Assembly: GCA_037137375.1 (NCBI GenBank) | Contig: JBAXKJ010000001.1 | Coordinates: 62,001 to 126,000 of the forward strand | Direction: 5' to 3' | From: CAINVV01 sp037137375 | Lineage (GTDB): Bacteria; Bacteroidota; Bacteroidia; Bacteroidales; Prolixibacteraceae | Length of the DNA: 64,000 nucleotides | Shown here: in pieces, positions 46,484 through 52,333 of the stretch | How the letters are laid out: every line of letters begins with the position of its first letter | How positions within the stretch are numbered: the stretch's first letter is position 1 | Program-made: the position numbers and the translations under genes | Notes under the pieces: generated by a model | Databases searched by the model: none | The model's input: only the letters and a program-made list of their open reading frames with translations | What the model was told of the DNA's origin: nothing

Positions 46484-46534
46484 GGTAGGTGGAAATAAAA
46501 TGACTGAGACGATGTGTCCGTAAATACAATATTA

Positions 46535-46570
46535 CAAAAAAAAACACATCATGCAAGAGGACGATGTGTT
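46535..46570 (-). terminator. Rho-independent terminator after the 200-residue DUF4402 gene
   Basis: On the minus strand AACACATC and GATGTGTT form an 8 bp stem, followed by a run of nine T. It lies 27 bp after the stop of the DUF4402 gene and before the kinase gene, so it separates the pilin array from the two-component genes. Confidence 0.75.
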
Positions 46571-46596
46571 CTTTTATTTCGGTTTAAATTCGAAAA

Positions 46597-47199
46597 TTAA
46601 TTAAAATTTACGGTGACCGGAAAAGGGGAGGCAGAAACATATGCACCTAAACCCTGGTCTTCCACAACAAATAGCGTGGCTCCAATAGAAAGTATACCGA
46701 TTCCGTTGACAAATGTTCCTTTCTGGACGGATGAAGGGTTGCTGGTAAAATTGCCTACTCTCATGGTTTTACCCGCCTCATTGACCAGCATCACATCACT
46801 GGTAGGAAGTGAAATGCTGTATTCAGTAAACATGCGCACCGTGTTCGGATTGTTGCCCATGTTGTCTGAAACCTCGAAAGTTGCTACTGAGGCACTGCTT
46901 GAAGCAGTTTCCAATGCAGCACTCCCATTGGTAATTGGCTTTCCTCCGTCAGGTGGCAATACGATAGTACCTTTTGCTCCTGAAACGATGCTGCCAAAAT
47001 TCATGTCACGCGTCTTGGTGATCAATATCGGCGCTACCACGATGCAACTAATGCTCGCATAGGCAACATTCGAGGCGATTACCGGGATTGTTTGTGCTTT
47101 AGCATTGTCTTGCAAAGACCAAACAAGGGTAACGACAGATAATATGTTGACGAGCTTTTTGATAGGGCGGTAGATTTTATGGCAGAAATATTTAGACAA
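46597..47199 (-). CDS. DUF4402 pilin-like protein (minor subunit candidate)
   Basis: The protein of 200 residues has a signal region (about 15-35, ending AKAQ) and a DUF4402 domain: PILITKTRDMNFGSIVSGAKGTIVLPPDG near the start, and GATLFVVEDQGLGAYVSASPFPVTVNFN at the end. The only start codon in reach is TTG at 47197-47199. A decayed paralogue (48507-48857) has an ATG two codons later, where this gene has AAA. The TTG lies inside the T-run of the terminator that follows the 173-residue pilin gene, so expression probably depends on read-through from it. It has an extra Cys (SCIVV) not seen in the major-type copies. Confidence 0.72.
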   Translation of the reverse strand: MSKYFCHKIYRPIKKLVNILSVVTLVWSLQDNAKAQTIPVIASNVAYASISCIVVAPILITKTRDMNFGSIVSGAKGTIVLPPDGGKPITNGSAALETASSSASVATFEVSDNMGNNPNTVRMFTEYSISLPTSDVMLVNEAGKTMRVGNFTSNPSSVQKGTFVNGIGILSIGATLFVVEDQGLGAYVSASPFPVTVNFN

Positions 47200-47226
47200 A
47201 AAAAAGCTGCATCAAGTGCAGCTTTT
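47198..47226 (-). terminator. Terminator or attenuator between two DUF4402 genes
   Basis: AAAAGCTGCA and TGCAGCTTTT form a perfect 10 bp stem with a 5 bp loop (47202-47226). On the minus strand it is followed by a run of eight T reaching the TTG start of the next gene. It would end most transcripts of the 173-residue gene and let only some continue. Confidence 0.8.
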
Positions 47227-47820
47227 AACGATCTTCTTAAAACTTAATTGTAGTCGACTGTAACCTGAAAAGTACCTGCTGAATTTGTATAAACCCCAGA
47301 AGCCTGAGCCGCACCAACTGTCAAAGTTCCACCGACAGTGAATGAGGCTAAACCAGGATTTGCACCTGATAAAGTACCTGAACTTGCGCTCAGAACAGGC
47401 GTCACTGACATCGTTTCATTTGCCCCGCCAGCACCGGTTTGTAAAAGAAAAGTGTTATTTACAAGGGATATAGCGAAACCTGCACTTGTACCACCTGTAA
47501 CATTAAATGATGCTGCACTTGGAGTTGCACCTCCGGGAGCATGTTGTACAGTATTGTATGTTTTAGTAGTTCCATCAGCGGATATAACAACCGTACCTCC
47601 TCCATTTGGCACAATTCTGCCAAACTCCAAAGGATTAGCAGCAGTAATAGTCAAAGGTAAAATAATAGTAGCGCCAGATGTACCAGTTGCGGTTCTTGAA
47701 GATTGGGCAAAAGAACTAACTCCGAATCCGGCTACTGCGATAAAAAGGATAAATAATTTTTTCATGGTTTCTAATTTTTACTTGTTTTAATTTTATTGTT
47801 TACTTTATTTGTTTTTAAAT
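47206..47820. repeat. Near-identical 0.6 kb duplication, copy 1
   Basis: This block has its second copy at 48865-49480, an offset of about 1659 bp. By eye, coding and non-coding bases are the same, apart from one base in the terminator loop and single-base differences in homopolymer runs. It covers one whole DUF4402 gene with its leader and terminator. Sequence outside the block diverges at once on the leader side. Confidence 0.85.
47244..47765 (-). CDS. DUF4402 pilin-like protein, copy 1 (major subunit candidate)
   Basis: The protein of 173 residues has a signal peptide ending SSFAQ (residue 21). The mature domain starts SSRTATGTSGATIILPLTITAANPLEFGRIVP and ends FTVGGTLTVGAAQASGVYTNSAGTFQVTVDYN. 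Both ends are classic DUF4402; the fold should be an incomplete Ig-like sandwich like the spore-coat-U/Csu pilins. Low charge and high Gly/Ala/Thr content suit a polymer subunit. It is co-directional with the small winged-helix gene upstream and the 200-residue DUF4402 gene downstream. The protein is identical to that at 48903-49424. Confidence 0.8.
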   Translation of the reverse strand: MKKLFILFIAVAGFGVSSFAQSSRTATGTSGATIILPLTITAANPLEFGRIVPNGGGTVVISADGTTKTYNTVQHAPGGATPSAASFNVTGGTSAGFAISLVNNTFLLQTGAGGANETMSVTPVLSASSGTLSGANPGLASFTVGGTLTVGAAQASGVYTNSAGTFQVTVDYN

Positions 47821-48009
47821 AATATTTGATATTTGATCGTTGCTGACAGGGTAGTATTTGTTGTCTATTTTTTGTACCCTTCCTTCATTGAGTAGTTTTC
47901 TTGTTACATAACCGAGTCTCAGTCTGCTTTGTTGGAGGGTTCGTTCCATCTCTGCGATTTGAACTCCGTTTGAATTTGAATTGATATATTTTTCGACTAA
48001 CTCTTCCAT
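47815..48009 (-). CDS. Small winged-helix-like protein, 64 residues
   Basis: The sequence MEELVEKYINSNSNGVQIAEM, then QQSRLRLGYVTRKLLNEGRVQKID and NKYYP, reads as a small winged helix: two helices, a recognition helix with several Arg, and a short wing. It is a paralogue of the 77-residue protein at 50385-50618; both share NGV..EME..LQQSRLRLGYV..KLL.EG...K..N.YYP. Each stands first after a sigma-54-type promoter, ahead of a DUF4402 gene. A role in local transcription control is inferred; binding DNA is plausible but unproven. No known family name comes to mind. Confidence 0.68.
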   Translation of the reverse strand: MEELVEKYINSNSNGVQIAEMERTLQQSRLRLGYVTRKLLNEGRVQKIDNKYYPVSNDQISNII

Positions 48010-48056
48010 TTTCGTATCTGTATGAAAACCGTTTTCTTATTCGGTGATTGAGTATG

Positions 48057-48072
48057 ATCAAATGGCGTGCCG
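48057..48072 (-). promoter_or_regulatory. Sigma-54-type promoter, pilin module 1
   Basis: On the minus strand: CGGCACGCCATTTGAT. It keeps GGCACG at -24 and TTG at -12 with exact spacing; the -12 GC is GA. Transcription would start near 48045, 36 bp before the small winged-helix gene. The 320 bp from 48010 to 48329 hold this promoter, an AT-rich stretch, an activator-site pair and a terminator hairpin. Confidence 0.58.
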
Positions 48073-48217
48073 TAAATTATTTCTAAACTTTTATTTTAAT
48101 AATTAATTTCAATAGTATTTTATAAATAATTGAAATATAGGCAAATAAAATTATTATATATAATAAATATAAATAAAATTGGCATACAATTTGATTTGTA
48201 ACTCTCTTGATTTCAAA

Positions 48218-48248
48218 GTGTGCGGGAGGAAATGCACAGGTGTGCGGG
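48218..48248. promoter_or_regulatory. Candidate activator site pair, module 1
   Basis: GTGTGCGGG occurs twice as a direct repeat, 22 bp apart (48218-48226 and 48240-48248), with TGCAC between them, so each GTGC also pairs with GCAC. The block is conserved in module 2 while the AT-rich sequence around it has diverged. It lies about 146 bp upstream of the promoter. Confidence 0.48.
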
Positions 48249-48265
48249 ACTTGGGAAGGTGGAAA

Positions 48266-48294
48266 TAAAAAAATCCGGATGGCAAATCCGGATT
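48266..48294 (-). terminator. Terminator hairpin after the decayed DUF4402 remnant
   Basis: AATCCGGAT and ATCCGGATT form a 9 bp stem with a 5 bp loop; on the minus strand a run of seven T follows. It is the counterpart of the terminator at 49793-49822 after the intact paralogue. Confidence 0.7.
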
Positions 48295-48329
48295 AGCTTT
48301 AACCACTTTATGTGAGTGAAAGGATATTT

Positions 48330-48422
48330 CTATTTATAAGAGACGGTAACTGAAAATAGATCGGATCCATAAGCACCCACTGTTTCGTTTCCAGCCAGGC
48401 GAATGGTGGCACCTATTTTCAT
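48330..48422 (-). pseudogene. Remnant of a DUF4402 gene (last about 30 codons)
   Basis: Reading the minus strand gives KIGATIRLAGNETVGAY, then GSDLFSVTVSYK and stop, nearly the same as the end of the 165-residue protein at 49858-50355. The rest of the gene is missing. It shows that a third pilin/winged-helix unit once stood here and was deleted. Confidence 0.8.
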
Positions 48423-48451
48423 TTAGAATATATTTATATTTTACCTTCGCT

Positions 48452-48518
48452 TTAAATGTTAATAAATTTCCAGATGCATTAAAAGGTCTTAATGCATTAT
48501 TCCTTTTCAAATAACTGA
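48452..48518 (-). pseudogene. Remnant of a small winged-helix gene (3' end)
   Basis: The stretch CTTTAAATGTTAATAAATTTC and the later TTCCTTTTCAAATAACT match the 3' end of the gene at 50385-50618 (codons for LFEKE). The start and helix-turn-helix part are absent. Its broken end runs straight into the truncated DUF4402 gene, marking a deletion junction near 48517. Confidence 0.65.
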
Positions 48519-48857
48519 GTTGTCGGATACCTCGAAAGTTGCTGCTGATGCAAGGCTTGAAGCGCTTTCCAGCGCAGCGCTTACTTTGGTAATTGGCTTT
48601 CCTCTGTCAGGAGGCAATACGATGGAACTCTTGGCTCCTGAGGCAATGCTGCCAAAGTTCATGTCGCGCGTCTTGTTAATCAAAATCGGCGGTACCACGA
48701 TGCAACTTATGTTCGCATAGGCAACATTCGAGGCGATTAGCGGGATTGTTTGTGCCTTAACAATGAAGTGTAAAGACGAAACAAAGGTAATAACTGATAA
48801 TATGTTGACGAGCTTTTTGAAAGGGCGAAAGGTTTTATGGAAGAAATACATAGACAA
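48507..48857 (-). pseudogene. Truncated paralogue of the 200-residue DUF4402 gene
   Basis: The frame codes for 116 residues that follow the protein at 46597-47199 closely (KKLVNILSV, TRDMNFGSI, KPIT) up to FEVSDN, then three foreign residues SVI and a stop supplied by the winged-helix remnant. The C-terminal half with the final strands is lost, so it could not be assembled as a subunit. The start region keeps an ATG at 48851 besides a TTG at 48857. Confidence 0.8.
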
Positions 48858-48885
48858 AAAAAAAGCTGCATCAGGTGCAGCTTTT
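48856..48885 (-). terminator. Terminator after DUF4402 copy 2
   Basis: It has the same 10 bp stem (AAAAGCTGCA with TGCAGCTTTT) as at 47198-47226, with one base changed in the loop and one more T in the tail. It overlaps the start of the truncated gene. Confidence 0.78.
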
Positions 48886-49480
48886 AACGATCTTCTTAAA
48901 ACTTAATTGTAGTCGACTGTAACCTGAAAAGTACCTGCTGAATTTGTATAAACCCCAGAAGCCTGAGCCGCACCAACTGTCAAAGTTCCACCGACAGTGA
49001 ATGAGGCTAAACCAGGATTTGCACCTGATAAAGTACCTGAACTTGCGCTCAGAACAGGCGTCACTGACATCGTTTCATTTGCCCCGCCAGCACCGGTTTG
49101 TAAAAGAAAAGTGTTATTTACAAGGGATATAGCGAAACCTGCACTTGTACCACCTGTAACATTAAATGATGCTGCACTTGGAGTTGCACCTCCGGGAGCA
49201 TGTTGTACAGTATTGTATGTTTTAGTAGTTCCATCAGCGGATATAACAACCGTACCTCCTCCATTTGGCACAATTCTGCCAAACTCCAAAGGATTAGCAG
49301 CAGTAATAGTCAAAGGTAAAATAATAGTAGCGCCAGATGTACCAGTTGCGGTTCTTGAAGATTGGGCAAAAGAACTAACTCCGAATCCGGCTACTGCGAT
49401 AAAAAGGATAAATAATTTTTTCATGGTTTCTAATTTTTACTTGTTTTAATTTTATTGTTTACTTTATTTGTTTTTTAAAT
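48865..49480. repeat. Near-identical 0.6 kb duplication, copy 2
   Basis: Partner of 47206-47820. On the leader side the sequence passes directly to the promoter region (TGAAAACC, then TTCGGTGATTGAGTATGATC), whereas copy 1 has the small winged-helix gene in between. The winged-helix gene has thus been removed from copy 2. Confidence 0.85.
48903..49424 (-). CDS. DUF4402 pilin-like protein, copy 2 (identical to copy 1)
   Basis: This 173-residue protein is identical in sequence to that at 47244-47765, with the same signal peptide and DUF4402 domain. It has its own sigma-54-type promoter about 100 bp upstream but no winged-helix gene in front, and what follows is a truncated pilin gene. It could therefore be made without the associated small regulator and minor subunit. 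Whether it is expressed cannot be told. Exact identity points to recent duplication or gene conversion. Confidence 0.8.
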   Translation of the reverse strand: MKKLFILFIAVAGFGVSSFAQSSRTATGTSGATIILPLTITAANPLEFGRIVPNGGGTVVISADGTTKTYNTVQHAPGGATPSAASFNVTGGTSAGFAISLVNNTFLLQTGAGGANETMSVTPVLSASSGTLSGANPGLASFTVGGTLTVGAAQASGVYTNSAGTFQVTVDYN

Positions 49481-49523
49481 TTTTCTTGATGAAAACCGAT
49501 TTCTTGTTCGGTGATTGAGTATG

Positions 49524-49539
49524 ATCAAATGGCGTGCCA
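49524..49539 (-). promoter_or_regulatory. Sigma-54-type promoter, pilin module 2
   Basis: On the minus strand: TGGCACGCCATTTGAT. The -24 element TGGCACG is perfect and the -12 is TTGAT (consensus TTGCW), with exact spacing. Start of transcription would be near 49512, about 88 bp before the ATG. The gene-free region 49425-49857 (433 bp) also holds the activator-site pair and two hairpins. Confidence 0.62.
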
Positions 49540-49686
49540 TAAATTATGTGTTACCATAAATGTTAATTATAGATTTTTATAATATATTTGTAAAATATTG
49601 ATATATAGATATTTAAAATTGTATTTTTCAATATTTTAAAATAATATTTAAGTAAAAAATATTTTGGAAGGTCGCTACAATCCAAA

Positions 49687-49716
49687 GAGTGCGCGAGGAA
49701 ATGCACAGGTGTGCGG
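49687..49716. promoter_or_regulatory. Candidate activator site pair, module 2
   Basis: GAGTGCGCG (49687-49695) and GTGTGCGG (49709-49716) have their GTGC cores 22 bp apart with TGCAC between, as in module 1. It lies 148 bp upstream of the promoter, the same distance as in module 1. Confidence 0.48.
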
Positions 49717-49792
49717 TGGGAAAATTGGAAATGGAGAGAAGGGAAAGTGGGATTAAGAAATCCGAAAGCAAATCCGGATTAGCGAAAAGGGG

Positions 49793-49822
49793 CAAAAAAA
49801 ATCCGGATTGCAAATCCGGATT
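49793..49822 (-). terminator. Terminator after the 165-residue DUF4402 gene
   Basis: AATCCGGAT, 5 bp, ATCCGGATT form a perfect stem; on the minus strand eight T follow. A second, imperfect copy of the same hairpin lies at 49759-49780. The stop codon of the gene is about 36 bp upstream. Confidence 0.78.
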
Positions 49823-49857
49823 AGCTTTCTTCGCCTTAAATGAGCGAAGGGATATAT

Positions 49858-50355
49858 CTAATTGTAGGAGACTGTAACGGCAAAAAGATCGGATACATAG
49901 GCGCCTACTGTTTCGTTTCCGGCCAGGCGTATGGTGGCGCCAATCTTCAACTGGTCTGTATTACCGGTTAAGGCAACAGCATTATGAGTAAAGGTATCCG
50001 CCGTGATGACTTCCGACGGAGCCCCGGATCGTTTAAGAGTCACCGAAGTAGGTATGGTAACAGCATAGGTGGCGGCTGCCTGCCCGGTAACCTGAAACAG
50101 CCCGGGCGCTTCACTGCCTCCAGTCAACAAAGTGATGTTTCCTGTCTGGGTGCGTGCTCCAGCGGTGCTGACTACAACAGTTCCTACACCGGCAATGGTT
50201 ATTTTCCCAAAGCTCAGATCTGCAGACCTCGAAATAGCAATGGGTTTTATGACTGTCACAGATGCAGTCATCTGCGCACTGTTGTTCGGTTGAGCGTACA
50301 ACTTAGAAGATAATCCTAAGGATACGATGACTGAAATGATAATTAGCTTTTTCAT
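49858..50355 (-). CDS. DUF4402 pilin-like protein, module 3
   Basis: The protein of 165 residues has a signal peptide ending KLYAQ (residue 22). The mature part starts NNSAQMTASVTVIKPIAISRSADLSFGKI and ends KIGATIRLAGNETVGAYVSDLFAVTVSYN, matching DUF4402. It differs clearly from the 173-residue copies, so the array offers several subunit types. It lies 29 bp after a winged-helix gene and ends at a strong hairpin terminator, forming a two-gene unit. Confidence 0.8.
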   Translation of the reverse strand: MKKLIIISVIVSLGLSSKLYAQPNNSAQMTASVTVIKPIAISRSADLSFGKITIAGVGTVVVSTAGARTQTGNITLLTGGSEAPGLFQVTGQAAATYAVTIPTSVTLKRSGAPSEVITADTFTHNAVALTGNTDQLKIGATIRLAGNETVGAYVSDLFAVTVSYN

Positions 50356-50384
50356 ATGGTATAAAATTATTTTTCTACTTTGCT

Positions 50385-50618
50385 TTAAATGTTAATAAAT
50401 TTCCTTTTGTCTTCAAAAATTTCAGGACTTTCTTCCTTTTCAAATAACTCAGCTGTTGGATAATAACGGTTTTCAACCTTCTTGATCTTTCCTTCCTGTA
50501 ACAATTTACTCGCTACATATCCAAGACGCAAACGACTCTGCTGGAGACTTTCTTCCATCTCTGTCATCCTCACCCCATTCAAATGGGATTTGAGATACCT
50601 AATAATCATTTCCTCCAT
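50385..50618 (-). CDS. Small winged-helix-like protein, 77 residues
   Basis: This paralogue of the 64-residue protein at 47815-48009 begins MEEMIIRYLKSHLNGVRMTEMEE, then LQQSRLRLGYVASKLLQEGKIKK, and carries a longer acidic C-terminal tail. I chose the start at 50618, which matches the first residues of the paralogue; an ATG 11 codons upstream is in frame. It is the first gene after the sigma-54-type promoter at 50694-50709 and is followed by the 165-residue DUF4402 gene. A local regulator is the likely role, by inference. Confidence 0.68.
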   Translation of the reverse strand: MEEMIIRYLKSHLNGVRMTEMEESLQQSRLRLGYVASKLLQEGKIKKVENRYYPTAELFEKEESPEIFEDKRKFINI

Positions 50619-50693
50619 ACAATTATTATATAGCTCTAAATTGGCAGACAATTAATATTATGTCGTATCTGCCCATTATTCAAATGGTCATTT

Positions 50694-50709
50694 TACAAAA
50701 TATGTGCCA
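50694..50709 (-). promoter_or_regulatory. Sigma-54-type promoter, pilin module 3
   Basis: On the minus strand: TGGCACATATTTTGTA. TGGCAC is exact and the -12 TTG is in place at exact spacing, with GT instead of GC. Start would be near 50683, about 65 bp before the ATG. It is not a simple copy of the module 1/2 promoter, so it is independent support for the pattern. Confidence 0.6.
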
Positions 50710-50826
50710 CAAATTTTTGTATGGATTCCGGAATTCGAAGGGAAGGGACTAAGTGATTGATTAATCGTATGGTGGGCAAATGAAAATATATTTGAAAATC
50801 TTCCGATTATTCAAATATGTTTAATT

Positions 50827-50866
50827 GTGCGCCTCCTGTGTGAAGGTTTCCGCTCAATTGTGTGCG
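50827..50866. promoter_or_regulatory. Candidate activator sites, module 3
   Basis: GTGCGC (from 50827) and GTGTGCGG (from 50860) lie 118-160 bp upstream of the promoter, with GTGC cores 35 bp apart. The second overlaps the last codons of the NtrC-type gene, so some of its sequence is fixed by coding. Confidence 0.35.
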
Positions 50867-52248
50867 GATATTCCGTATTTTTTCATCTTGCGAATTAGGG
50901 AATCACGGGAGATTCCTAGTGTTGCTGCTGACTCGGTTTGGTTGAAATTATGTTCTTTTAAAGCCTTGATAACCAGTTGTTTCTCTTGATTTTGCAGGTC
51001 GCTGAGTACCACAGTTTGTGGTGGAGGAGGTACCTTTACTTCCGCGGACGGTTTAAAATAGATGCTGAAGTCTTCCAGTGACAACCTATCGCCTTTGCAA
51101 TAGATCATGGCGCGTTCCACCATGTTTCTGAGTTCTCTTACGTTACCAGGAAAGTCGTAACGCGCAAGTTGCTCAATAATGATTTCAGGTACGGCAGGAT
51201 AAGGTTTGTTCAGTTTTTGGGCAAATTCCACGACGAAACTTTCAATCATAGGCTTGATATCTTCCGTCCTTTCACGCAGGGGCGGAATGTGGATTTGCAG
51301 AGTGTTGAGCCGGTGAAGCAAGTCCAACCGGAATCTCTTCTCCGATACCATCGAATCCAGATTGTAATTCGTAGCAGCGATGATACGAAAATTTGTTTTG
51401 ATGGGCGTGGTATCTCCCACACGCGTAATCACCTTATCTTCTATTGAACGAAGTATTTTAGCCTGAAGGTTCAATGGCATATCTGCGATTTCGTCCAGAA
51501 AAAGGGTTCCTTCGTCGCTCACTTCAAAGAAGCCCTTCTTGTCGGCAATAGCGCCAGTAAAAGAGCCTTTCTTATGACCGAAAAATTCACTCTCGAGGAG
51601 GGAGTCTGTAATGGCGCTGCTATTCACCGCACAAAAGAGGTTTTTCTTTCGGCTGCTTCCATAATGGATGATCCTGGCAATGTTTTCTTTTCCTGTTCCA
51701 CTTTCACCAGTGATCAGTACGTTGGTGTCGGGATATTGAGCGGCCATCATGGCTTGTTCGAGAATAGCCCTTATAGCATTGGATACACCAATAAACTGAC
51801 GGTTGATCTGTTCTTCCAAAGACTTGGAAATCAGCGAATTTTTCTCCTCTGCAATCTTAAGTTTATGCTGTAACTGGATAAATTTTTCTGAACGTTCGAT
51901 GGCGATCTGGATGTCGATATGACGGAAGGGCTTGCGTAGATAATCGAATGCACCGTTGCGCATGGCCTTGATGACCGTTTCCATGTCACCATGCCCTGAA
52001 ACGATAATCACTTCCACACCCGGTTTCTCGATCTTAACCTTTTTCAATATTTCCAGCCCATCAGCTCCAGGCAGGCGTATGTCGAGGATCATCAGGTCGA
52101 TTAGTTGGCTTTGAAGAAGAGCCATGCCATCAGCAACCGTGTTGGCTTCATAAACCACATGGCCTGAAAGTTCCAGAAACTCGGCCAGCTCTTCCGTAAA
52201 GTGTTTTTCGTCGTCGAGTATCAAAACCCGAATTTTTTCCTTTGTCAT
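50854..52248 (-). CDS. NtrC-family sigma-54-dependent response regulator
   Basis: The protein of 464 residues from 52248 (MTKEKIRVLILDDEK) has a receiver (phosphoacceptor Asp56, LMILDIRLPGADG), an AAA+ domain with Walker A GESGTGKE, the sigma-54 contact loop GSFTGA (a Ser variant of GAFTGA), Walker B GTLFLDEIAD, and a Fis-type helix-turn-helix (NFNQTESAATLGISRDSLIRKM). It activates RNA polymerase holding sigma-54 by ATP hydrolysis. Four sigma-54-type promoters lie within 8 kb, all before fibre genes, which makes them its likely targets. It is the last gene of an operon with three kinases. Confidence 0.93.
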   Translation of the reverse strand: MTKEKIRVLILDDEKHFTEELAEFLELSGHVVYEANTVADGMALLQSQLIDLMILDIRLPGADGLEILKKVKIEKPGVEVIIVSGHGDMETVIKAMRNGAFDYLRKPFRHIDIQIAIERSEKFIQLQHKLKIAEEKNSLISKSLEEQINRQFIGVSNAIRAILEQAMMAAQYPDTNVLITGESGTGKENIARIIHYGSSRKKNLFCAVNSSAITDSLLESEFFGHKKGSFTGAIADKKGFFEVSDEGTLFLDEIADMPLNLQAKILRSIEDKVITRVGDTTPIKTNFRIIAATNYNLDSMVSEKRFRLDLLHRLNTLQIHIPPLRERTEDIKPMIESFVVEFAQKLNKPYPAVPEIIIEQLARYDFPGNVRELRNMVERAMIYCKGDRLSLEDFSIYFKPSAEVKVPPPPQTVVLSDLQNQEKQLVIKALKEHNFNQTESAATLGISRDSLIRKMKKYGISAHN

Positions 52249-52333
52249 ATGTTTGATATTTTGCAAGAGTATTATAAATCCTGAGCCTTAGACCCTGCAA
52301 CAGGCCCGGTGTCCTTAACGCTATTTTTAAGTG

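Noticed and set aside
48266..49822. AATCCGGAT hairpins as mobile REP elements
   Set aside because: Each perfect copy lies just after a pilin gene end and is followed by seven or eight T on the coding strand, so terminators explain them.
36060..50618. Type V (FimA/Mfa1) pili
   Set aside because: Those subunits are larger lipoproteins with a lipobox and fimbrillin domains. The DUF4402 proteins here have ordinary signal peptides, no lipobox Cys, and come with a chaperone and an usher-like protein.
46597..50709. CRISPR array or other short spaced repeat locus
   Set aside because: The repeats are whole genes and hairpin terminators. There are no evenly spaced short repeats with unique spacers and no cas genes.
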